Assembly (NCBI GenBank): GCA_902491565.1
Contig: CABUIE010000008.1
Coordinates: 1 to 64,000 of the forward strand
Length of the DNA: 64,000 nt
Origin: an uncultured Collinsella sp.
GTDB lineage: Bacteria; Actinomycetota; Coriobacteriia; Coriobacteriales; Coriobacteriaceae
Reading direction: 5' to 3'
A program made the translations under genes and the position numbers. Of the stretch, positions 46,439-53,483 are shown piece after piece (positions within the stretch are counted from its first letter, which is position 1; every line of letters begins with the position of its first letter). The notes beneath the pieces were generated by a model that saw nothing but the letters and a program-made list of their open reading frames with translations, had not been told where the DNA came from and made no database searches.

Positions 46439-46592
46439 CAAAACTATGCCGGATTACGGGGCAAAAGTCGGGACCCTCATCCATACCCTCATTTTTTGAA
46501 AAACGGCAGGCTATCTACCTGCGGTTTTGTTTTTGTGTTTTTCCGTATGGTCGGAGGTTCGCCATCCAGCCCCGTAAACCGGCATAGTTTTG
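46439..46592. repeat. Element A, right copy
   Basis: Arms 46439-46462 and 46569-46592 pair over 24 bp with one mismatch and match the left A arms. The interior has CCATCCATACC, ATCTACCTGCGGTTTTG and CCGTATGG. Elements A and B together fill most of the 45961-46678 gap. Confidence 0.9.
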
Positions 46593-46623
46593 TTTGCGGC
46601 GGCCCAGCCGCGCGTTTAAGCGC

Positions 46624-46657
46624 GGGGCCGGTGGGGCATTTTTGCCCCACCGGCCCC
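46624..46657 (-). terminator. Terminator of the ech operon
   Basis: A 14-bp perfect stem GGGGCCGGTGGGGC (46624-46637 with 46644-46657) with an ATTTTT loop, 21 bp beyond the stop of the ferredoxin subunit gene. Confidence 0.8.
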
Positions 46658-46678
46658 TATTCCAGCTCTATTCCGGCG

Positions 46679-47020
46679 CTATTCCGGTTTGGTTTCTACT
46701 GTGGGAGTCTTGTCCGCTGCGACTGGGGTGCGGGCGGTGTCCATAGTCAGGCAGTGCTTGGGGCAGCTCTCGATGCACTCACCGCACACCACGCAGGCAT
46801 ACGGGTCGATCGACCACGTTCCGCCCTTGCGATCGACCGCGAGCGCGCCCGCCGGGCAACGCCGTGCGCACATGCCGCAGCAGATGCACACGTCCATGTC
46901 ATTGACGATATGCCCGCGCAAGCGCTCGGGCGCCGTCAGCTTCTCCTGCGGATAGCACACCGTAACCGGCCGCTTGACCATAGAACCCAAGGCCGTCTTG
47001 GCAAATGTCAGTAAACTCAT
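46679..47020 (-). CDS. echF: Ech hydrogenase ferredoxin subunit EchF-like
   Basis: A 113-residue polyferredoxin of the NuoI/HycF/EchF type with two [4Fe-4S] motifs, CICCGMCARRCP (about 45-56) and CVVCGECIESCP (about 75-86). It brings electrons from soluble ferredoxin into the hydrogenase. Last gene of the five-gene operon, 7 bp after the large subunit. The tail after residue 95 is disordered. Confidence 0.9.
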   Translation of the reverse strand: MSLLTFAKTALGSMVKRPVTVCYPQEKLTAPERLRGHIVNDMDVCICCGMCARRCPAGALAVDRKGGTWSIDPYACVVCGECIESCPKHCLTMDTARTPVAADKTPTVETKPE

Positions 47021-47027
47021 GCCGCGC

Positions 47028-48116
47028 CTACCTTTCCGTGCAGCTAATGCAGGGGTCGATGGTCAGGATGATCATGGGCACGCTAGCAAGGAGCACGCCC
47101 TGCAGCGCATGCGTCAGACCTGCCAGGTTTTGCGACGTCGGCGTGCGCACGCGAAAACGGTCCAGGTTCTTGGTGCCGTTGCCGCGTACATAGTAATACG
47201 CCTCGCCACGCGGTTGCTCAATCACAACCTCGCCACGCGCGCCGTCGGCCGGCGTGAGCTTGGTGCGTCCGCCGATGCCGTCGTGCGGAATCTTGCCGAC
47301 AAGCTCCTTGATGATGTCCATGGCCTGCGTGACCTCGGCACAACGCACCTGGCAGCGGGCATAGCAATCGCCATCGGTGGCAACAATCGGCTCAAACGCA
47401 GCCAGATCCGCATAGGCGCCGTCACCGAACATGCGCACGTCGTAATCCACGCCCGAGGCGCGCCCAAACGGGCCGACCATCGAAAGCTCCAGCGCGTCCT
47501 TCTTGCTGATCACGCCCACGCCATGCAGGCGCTCGCCGCAGCTATTGTCGTCCAAAAACGTATGCACCAAGGCCTCGTAGTCGGGGCGCATGGCGTCAAG
47601 CGTCTGGACAATGCCGGCCAGCTCGGAGTCCTCGATATCGTGCTTAAGGCCGCCGATCTCGTTAATCGAAAGGATCACGCGGCCGCCGCAGGTACTCTCA
47701 AAAATCTTGAGAATCTGCTCGCGCAGGGTCCACGAACGATAGAACAGCGCCTCGAAGCCAAAGGCATCGGCGAGCAGGCCCAACCACAGCAGATGCGAGT
47801 GAATGCGCGAAAGCTCGTGCAAAATGGTGCGGATATACTGCACACGGCCGGGCACCTCGATGTCAAGCATGCGCTCGCAGGCGCTGGCATAGCCGCAGCT
47901 GTGACCCACGGCGCAGATGCCGCAGATGCGCTCGGCGATGTAGCCAAACTGGTGCATGTCGCGCTTTTCGGTGAGCTTCTCGAGTCCGCGGTGCACAAAG
48001 CCGATCTGCGGAATTGCCTCGATGACGCGGTCGTCCTCGATCACCAGGTCCAGATGAAGCGGCTCGGGCAGCACCGGGTGCTGCGGGCCAAACGGAATAA
48101 CGGAGCGACGTGCCAT
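47028..48116 (-). CDS. echE: Group 4 [NiFe] hydrogenase large subunit EchE-like
   Basis: A 362-residue NuoD-related subunit carrying the [NiFe] site. The N-terminal ligand motif RICGICAVGHSCGY (about 63-76) and the C-terminal DPCISC (about 354-359) are both intact, which separates it from complex I NuoD, where these Cys are lost. The protein ends three residues after the last Cys, so there is no C-terminal peptide for the usual maturation protease; CooH-like enzymes behave the same way. It catalyses 2H+ + 2e- to H2. Confidence 0.93.
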   Translation of the reverse strand: MARRSVIPFGPQHPVLPEPLHLDLVIEDDRVIEAIPQIGFVHRGLEKLTEKRDMHQFGYIAERICGICAVGHSCGYASACERMLDIEVPGRVQYIRTILHELSRIHSHLLWLGLLADAFGFEALFYRSWTLREQILKIFESTCGGRVILSINEIGGLKHDIEDSELAGIVQTLDAMRPDYEALVHTFLDDNSCGERLHGVGVISKKDALELSMVGPFGRASGVDYDVRMFGDGAYADLAAFEPIVATDGDCYARCQVRCAEVTQAMDIIKELVGKIPHDGIGGRTKLTPADGARGEVVIEQPRGEAYYYVRGNGTKNLDRFRVRTPTSQNLAGLTHALQGVLLASVPMIILTIDPCISCTER

Positions 48117-48121
48117 GGACC

Positions 48122-48841
48122 TTACGCCTCCTTTTTCTGCTTGTCGCGGGCGGCCTTGGCGGCAAGCGCCGCGCGGACCTTGGCCGCTTTCTCGGGATCC
48201 ATGGCGGCGAGCTTTGCTTCCAGCTCGGCGGCTTTGAGCGCGGCCTTGGCGGCAGCTTCATCGTGCTGAGCATCGGAGCCGGCAGCCGCAGCGGGCTGAG
48301 CGACAGTAGCACCCGCGGCATCGCCAGCGCCCGCGGCACCCTCCTCCGCAGCGGCCGCGGCAGCAGCGGCCTTCTCGGCAGCGGCTTTGCGCGCCTTGGC
48401 CTCGGCGGCGGCACGAACCTTCATGGCTTTCTCGCGGGCGGCTTTCACCTCGGGCGTGATCACACTCATGGGCTCGGCGGTCGAGACCTGGTAGAAAAAG
48501 CCCTTAAAGTCAATCTGCATATCGGTGATGGCAAGACCAAATAGGTCGTGGGCCTCATTTTCAAACGGAAATACCGCCGGATAATACGAGCTGATGGACG
48601 GAATCTCCTGGCACTGGTCGATGCCCTCAACCACCAGGTTCTCGATCGCATAGTTTCCGTCCCGCGCGATCTGCTCTTGCGCAGCGCGGACGTTGATAAA
48701 CGTATAGACCAGGCGATACGATCCGTCGTCCACACAGCGCTCGGCATGCATCTGCACAAAGCGCGCGCCGGCACCCTTGAGCGCCTGGACATGCGGCAAC
48801 AGCTCGTCGATCCTGACGGTGATATAGATAGCCTTTTGCAT
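48122..48841 (-). CDS. echD: Ech hydrogenase subunit EchD-like (NuoC family) with long Ala/Lys tail
   Basis: A 239-residue protein. Residues 1-130 form the NuoC/30-kDa-type domain (YPAVFPFENEAHDLFGL is the family signature). Residues about 140-239 are an Ala/Lys/Glu-rich, probably helical or disordered tail not found in typical EchD, which is about the size of the N-part. Its ATG overlaps the EchC stop (TAATG). Confidence 0.88.
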   Translation of the reverse strand: MQKAIYITVRIDELLPHVQALKGAGARFVQMHAERCVDDGSYRLVYTFINVRAAQEQIARDGNYAIENLVVEGIDQCQEIPSISSYYPAVFPFENEAHDLFGLAITDMQIDFKGFFYQVSTAEPMSVITPEVKAAREKAMKVRAAAEAKARKAAAEKAAAAAAAAEEGAAGAGDAAGATVAQPAAAAGSDAQHDEAAAKAALKAAELEAKLAAMDPEKAAKVRAALAAKAARDKQKKEA

Positions 48842-49461
48842 TACTCGGCCTCCTTTGCAGCGGCGGGCGTCTCAGCAGGCACGTCGCCAGCGGCGGGCGC
48901 TGCGGACTTCCCGGCACGCGCGTCACCGGCGGCGGCCGTGTCACCGGCCCCCGCAGCCACAAACCCGTCCTCGCCCAGCTCAACGCCACCGTCCCAGGTA
49001 GCAGCGCCGCCCACGGTGAGCGGATCGCCGCCGGCGCGCATCACGGCCTCCTTCTGGTCCAGGATGCCGCACGCCTCCACGATGGCATCGATCACGGTCT
49101 CGGGACGAATGGCGCACCCGGGCGCGTACACGTCCACGGGAATCGCACGGTCCACGCCGCCGATCACGTTATACGCATCGCGGAACACGCCGCCCGAGCA
49201 CGCGCAGATGCCGCACGCCACCACGCACTTGGGCTCGAGCATCTGGTTGTAGATCTGGCGCACGACGGGCAGGTTCTGGGCATTGACCGACCCCGTCACC
49301 AAAAAGATATCCGCATGCTTGGGGTTGCCGGTATTGACCACGCCAAAGCGCTCCGCATCGAACAGCGGCGTGAGCGAGGCCAACACCTCAATATCGCATC
49401 CGTTGCAGCTCGAGCCGTCGTAATGAATAACCCACGGCGAGCGCGACATTTTATGATCCAT
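48841..49461 (-). CDS. echC: Ech hydrogenase small subunit EchC-like (NuoB family)
   Basis: A 206-residue subunit with the proximal [4Fe-4S] cluster: SSCNGCD (about 17-23), CGICACSGG (about 85-93) and PGC (about 118). It transfers electrons to the [NiFe] site of the large subunit. Residues about 155-206 are an Ala/Gly/Pro-rich extension. The RBS AGGAGG lies 8 nt before the start. Confidence 0.92.
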   Translation of the reverse strand: MDHKMSRSPWVIHYDGSSCNGCDIEVLASLTPLFDAERFGVVNTGNPKHADIFLVTGSVNAQNLPVVRQIYNQMLEPKCVVACGICACSGGVFRDAYNVIGGVDRAIPVDVYAPGCAIRPETVIDAIVEACGILDQKEAVMRAGGDPLTVGGAATWDGGVELGEDGFVAAGAGDTAAAGDARAGKSAAPAAGDVPAETPAAAKEAE

Positions 49462-49473
49462 GGATGCCGCCTC

Positions 49474-52356
49474 CTAAATAAACACGTCGACGAGGATGGG
49501 CATAAGGTTGAGCAGGCCAAACACCAGCGCCACGCCCCATCCGAGCTTAAAGCAGCTGCGCCAGGTGCTGCGTGCGAAGGTGTTGTCGATCAGCACCTCG
49601 ACAAAATACGTCGCGGCCATCACGACCAGGGCTACGACCCAGCTCACCGGGTTGTCCCAAACAAAGAACATGCCCACCCACATCAAAAACAGCACGGTCT
49701 CGCACCAGTGCATAAGGGTCATCTTGGCCAGCGTGCCGCCGCTCATCTCGGTGGCGACGCCCTGGACGATCTCCTGATGCGCGTGATGCGAGTACGAAAG
49801 GTCAAACGGCGACTTGCGCAGCTTGATGGTAAGCACCGCGAGCAGCGCGAGGAAAATAGGCGCGCTGTACACGATGATGGGGGCCGACTGCCCCGTCACG
49901 GCGATGGAATCGAAGCTATCGGTAGCAAGGTACAGGCCCACGCTCATCAGCAGAACGGCGGGCTCGTAACTCATAACCTGCAGCAACTCACGATCGGCGC
50001 CGACCTGGGCAAACGGGCTTTGCGTCGAGGCGGACGCCAGCACCACAAAGATCGCGGCGAGCGTCACCATAAAAGCGCACAGCAGCGTGTTGGAACCCGA
50101 CACAAAGATGCCGCCGCCCACCACGGTAAAGATGAGCGCACACGCCATGTAGGTATCGTCCATGGTGTTTACGCTGGCAGGGGCCTTGCGCAGCAGCTTG
50201 GCAACGTCGTAGAAGGGCTGCAGCAGGCGCGGGCCCACGCGGCCCTGCATGCGAGCCGAAAGCTTACGGTCAAGACCGTCGATCAGGCCGCCCACAAGCG
50301 GCGCCAGCAGGGCAAACACCACGGTACCAATAAAGATGCCCACGACGCCCGAACCTTCAAAATACTTGCCGCGCAGCACCGAGGGCGCGCTCATGGCAAG
50401 CCGCTCGGGCCCAATCCACGCGCAGCACAGCAGCGCAAACAAGATGATGCTGCAGCACACGACGCTACCCACGGGGCTAATACGCTTCTCGCCAAGGGCG
50501 TCCTCCGAGTACCAATTGCGCTTTTCGGCCTTCACCTCGCGTCCCATCGAGCCGCGGAAATGGCGATATTTGTCGGTTCCCACACCCGAAAGATATACGT
50601 TTACGTGCGGTTTGTTGCTCACGCGGAATGAAGTCAGCAGCACCACGGCGATAAACGCCACGATAACCACCATCAGATACATGGCGTCCTTGCCAATAAC
50701 GTACGGCACGCGGCCAAACACCATGGCCAAGTAAGGCGACACCAGACCGCTCGAGATAATCGGGAAGGCCACGCAGCACAGAATCAGCAGCGCGGCGATG
50801 GTGTTGAGGGCCATCCATTCGGTCTTATGGACATTGACCTCAACGTTTTGAGCCGTGGGGTCGACGCCCGAAAGCTTGGCAAGCCACTTGCCCCAGAAGT
50901 AAAACGTCGCGGCCGAGCCAAAGGCAAGCACCATGATCATGAGCACGTTGCCAGTCTGTGCGAACGCCACCAGGGCGCCCCACTTGGACACGAGCATGCC
51001 AAACGGCGCCACGAACATGCCCATGATGCCCAACATCATCAGACGCGTCAGGTGCGGCATGCGGCTGAACATACCGTCCATGTCCTCGATATTGCGGCTG
51101 CCGATATGATGCTCGGCCGTGCCCACGCACAGGAACAGCAGCGACTTTGCCACCGTGTGAAACAGGATCAGGAAGATGGCGGCCCACACGGCCTCGGGTG
51201 CGCCGACACCCAGGCAAGCACTGATGAGGCCCAAGTTGGAAATGGTGGAGTACGCGAGCACGCGCTTGGCGTTGCTCTGCGAGATGGCCATGAGGGCAGC
51301 GAGCAAAAACGTGATGGCACCCACACTCGTGACCATAAAGCCGGTCACGGGATAGATGGCATATAGCGGGCTCAGCTTGACCATTAGGAACACGCCGGCT
51401 TTGACCATGGTGGACGAATGCAGCAGGGCGCTCGTGGGCGTGGGGGCAACCATGGCGCCGAGCAGCCAGGTGTGGAACGGCATCTGCGCAGCCTTGGTAA
51501 GGGCGGCGAGCGACAACAGGATGACCGGCATCACCAGCAGCGCGGATTGCGCGGTTCCGGCGCCGGAAAGCTCAATCATGCCCGAGATGGTCAGCGGCAT
51601 GCCGTTGACGTGCAGGTACATGAGTCCGGCCAAAAACGCGATGCCGCCCAGCATGTTGAGGATGATCTGGATAAAAGCGTTTTTGATGGCCTCGGGCGTG
51701 CGCGTGTAGCCAATCATAAGAAACGAGCACACGGTGGTGATTTCCCAGCCGCAGAACAGCCACTCGAGGTTGTCGCTCGTCACGATGACGAACATGGCCG
51801 AAAGGAACAGGAACATAAGCGCCAGGAACTGCGGGCGACGGTCGGGCGCGGTCTGCCCGTGCAGTGCGGCCTCGTGCTCGTCATGGGCCTGGAAGTCCTT
51901 CATGTAGCCCAGGGCATACACGCAGATAAGGCTGCCGACGATGCCGACGGCGAGGACCATGATCACGCTCATGTAGTCCAGGTAGAGCGGCGTCGCCGTG
52001 ACGGCTTCGGCCGCGGGCAGCGTCATGGTCGCAAAGGCAACCGAACCCACCAGCTGCACCACGCCGAGCACCGTGGTGAGCGCGTTCCTATATTTGTACG
52101 CGTTGTACAGGATGACGGCGCACAGGATGACATCGATGACGGAGCTGATGATCGAGAGCACATGCGAGGTGCCGGGGGCAACCTCAAAGCTCTGCGGACC
52201 CGTGCCAAAAAACATAACGGCGACTACAACTGTCACCGCCATAATCATGCCGGAACCTATGAGCCCCACCGCATCGCGGGCGCGGTCACCGCGCGCGAGC
52301 AGCATGCCCAGCGCCGGCACCAGCGGAAACAGGGTAAGGAAATACAGTAGCGTCAT
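49474..52356 (-). CDS. Fused Ech hydrogenase membrane subunits EchA-EchB (NuoL-NuoH fusion)
   Basis: A 960-residue membrane protein. Residues about 1-640 are a NuoL/EchA-type antiporter-like subunit with about 14-16 TM segments, the TM5 Glu in WLFCGWEITTVCSF, the conserved Lys in ALTKAAQMPFHTWLLGAM and HSSTMVKAGVFL. Residues about 660-960 are a NuoH/EchB-type subunit with ARMQGRVGPR and the acidic LRKSPFDLSYSHHAHQEIVQG. Normally these are separate genes. A hydrophilic linker (about 600-650) joins them in one uninterrupted frame. It pumps ions and anchors the peripheral arm. First gene of the operon; RBS GGGGGAG. Confidence 0.92.
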   Translation of the reverse strand: MTLLYFLTLFPLVPALGMLLARGDRARDAVGLIGSGMIMAVTVVVAVMFFGTGPQSFEVAPGTSHVLSIISSVIDVILCAVILYNAYKYRNALTTVLGVVQLVGSVAFATMTLPAAEAVTATPLYLDYMSVIMVLAVGIVGSLICVYALGYMKDFQAHDEHEAALHGQTAPDRRPQFLALMFLFLSAMFVIVTSDNLEWLFCGWEITTVCSFLMIGYTRTPEAIKNAFIQIILNMLGGIAFLAGLMYLHVNGMPLTISGMIELSGAGTAQSALLVMPVILLSLAALTKAAQMPFHTWLLGAMVAPTPTSALLHSSTMVKAGVFLMVKLSPLYAIYPVTGFMVTSVGAITFLLAALMAISQSNAKRVLAYSTISNLGLISACLGVGAPEAVWAAIFLILFHTVAKSLLFLCVGTAEHHIGSRNIEDMDGMFSRMPHLTRLMMLGIMGMFVAPFGMLVSKWGALVAFAQTGNVLMIMVLAFGSAATFYFWGKWLAKLSGVDPTAQNVEVNVHKTEWMALNTIAALLILCCVAFPIISSGLVSPYLAMVFGRVPYVIGKDAMYLMVVIVAFIAVVLLTSFRVSNKPHVNVYLSGVGTDKYRHFRGSMGREVKAEKRNWYSEDALGEKRISPVGSVVCCSIILFALLCCAWIGPERLAMSAPSVLRGKYFEGSGVVGIFIGTVVFALLAPLVGGLIDGLDRKLSARMQGRVGPRLLQPFYDVAKLLRKAPASVNTMDDTYMACALIFTVVGGGIFVSGSNTLLCAFMVTLAAIFVVLASASTQSPFAQVGADRELLQVMSYEPAVLLMSVGLYLATDSFDSIAVTGQSAPIIVYSAPIFLALLAVLTIKLRKSPFDLSYSHHAHQEIVQGVATEMSGGTLAKMTLMHWCETVLFLMWVGMFFVWDNPVSWVVALVVMAATYFVEVLIDNTFARSTWRSCFKLGWGVALVFGLLNLMPILVDVFI

Positions 52357-52603
52357 ACCATCACTCCCCCATGCAAAAACGCTGCAATTGTTTAACGTTA
52401 TAGCTCAATTGAGGAGTGGCGGCGGCAGGTTTTCGGTCAACTGGGGAGTTTTAGGCGTACGGGGTAAGGAGTCTGTCCGCATTGGAGTAGGGGGGTGACG
52501 CTCCCTTACCGCAGCGGCAGGCGCGCGGGCCACTGTGCGCGGTTTATTGGCCACGTTGGAAGATGTCCCGATAGGCTCGCGGCAGTCCGAAAAGTTGGCG
52601 CGG

Positions 52604-52628
52604 CAAAAAATGCGCCCCTGTGGGCGCA
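52604..52628 (-). terminator. Rho-independent terminator of the HTH gene
   Basis: The stem TGCGCCC/GGGCGCA with a 4-nt loop is followed on the - strand by TTTTTT. It lies 12 bp after the HTH gene stop. Confidence 0.88.
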
Positions 52629-52640
52629 CCATCCCGTTCG

Positions 52641-53045
52641 CTATTCCTCCTTTTTAACGCGCGGCTTGCGACCGCGCGGCTTATCGACCAGCGCGGACTC
52701 GCCGCTCTCGCGATACTGGCGGCACCAAGCCTTGACTGAAGACTCGCTGGGAATCCCATACTTGATCATGGTCTCGCGAACCGTCAGGCCGTTTTCCAGA
52801 CGGTCCTTAACCACGGCGAGCTTTACTTCGTACGAATAGGTGTGATGACGAGCGCCCGCGTTGAGCACGGCATCGGCACCGCCCACGTCATATGCGCGGG
52901 CCCACTGACGAGCCGTGGCCTGGGGAATGCCAAGCTTTGCGGCGAGGGCGCGGTGACCAACCCCCTCTTGGAGGATCTCGACGGCGCGCTGCCTAACCTC
53001 GGGCGCATGCGTGCGAGTCCTTGTTGCTTCCGACATACCTGCCAC
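52641..53045 (-). CDS. Helix-turn-helix protein of the IS150 InsJ / transposase-HTH type, orphan
   Basis: A 134-residue protein with two HTH units: about 15-60 (RQRAVEILQEGVGHRALAAK, then ATARQWARAY) and about 70-115 (LAVVKDRLENGLTVRETMIK, then VKAWCRQYR), plus a basic tail RGRKPRVKK. This is the OrfA/InsJ layout of IS3-family elements, but there is no DDE integrase frame next to it and no terminal inverted repeats are evident, so it may be a remnant or a domesticated regulator. The GTG at 53045 is taken as start; the ATG at 53036 is equally possible. Confidence 0.7.
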   Translation of the reverse strand: MAGMSEATRTRTHAPEVRQRAVEILQEGVGHRALAAKLGIPQATARQWARAYDVGGADAVLNAGARHHTYSYEVKLAVVKDRLENGLTVRETMIKYGIPSESSVKAWCRQYRESGESALVDKPRGRKPRVKKEE

Positions 53046-53369
53046 TTCTTAGCCTTAACCGTTAATCTGCCTTCTTACGTGCATGTTAGATAGTAGCATT
53101 TTGCTGTTTGCACGTAGCAGTTAATTGAAAATCGCAACGGTGGCATCTGGGCATTTGCCATTACTTTGCAACAGTTCTTTAGGTTTTATTTACGCAGCTA
53201 GTTGGCCCGCGGCTCATTGACGGTGTTTTACCAACCAGATTGGTATCTTTTTGTTTGGCTGGTATGGTTTGCGCAATTATTAACCCCTCCCCTAATAATT
53301 TTGAGCGGTCTGCAAGGCAGCAGACGTCCTCACTCCTCATGATTAGCGCGCTTGCCATCCACCGGAGCA
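53046..53369. other. AT-rich intergenic region without genes
   Basis: No coding frame is supported. The base composition is visibly lower in GC than the surroundings. Inverted heptamers TACGTGC (53076-53082) and GCACGTA (53110-53116) lie upstream of the HTH gene and could be an operator for it. Weaker repeated TTGGTAT/TGGTATG motifs occur at about 53235-53270. Confidence 0.4.
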
Positions 53370-53412
53370 AAACGAAAAGGGCGGGACCTGCTGCGCTTGC
53401 AGACCCCGCCCC
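53370..53412 (-). terminator. Terminator of the flavoenzyme gene
   Basis: The stem GGGCGGG (53379-53385) with CCCGCCC (53405-53411), with an inner CTGC/GCAG pair, is followed on the - strand by TTTTCGTTTTG. Confidence 0.85.
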
Positions 53413-53483
53413 GGTTGACACCCGATGGGACGCAGCCGGGCGAGACAGGTCCGTGCTACCGCCCCGCCTGGCCGCGAAGTTAA

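Noticed and set aside
46679..52356. Respiratory complex I (nuo) fragment
   Set aside because: The large subunit keeps both CxxC pairs that bind NiFe, and the gene order is Ech-like; complex I NuoD lacks these Cys.
52641..53045. Complete insertion sequence
   Set aside because: No DDE catalytic frame and no terminal inverted repeats or target duplication could be seen.
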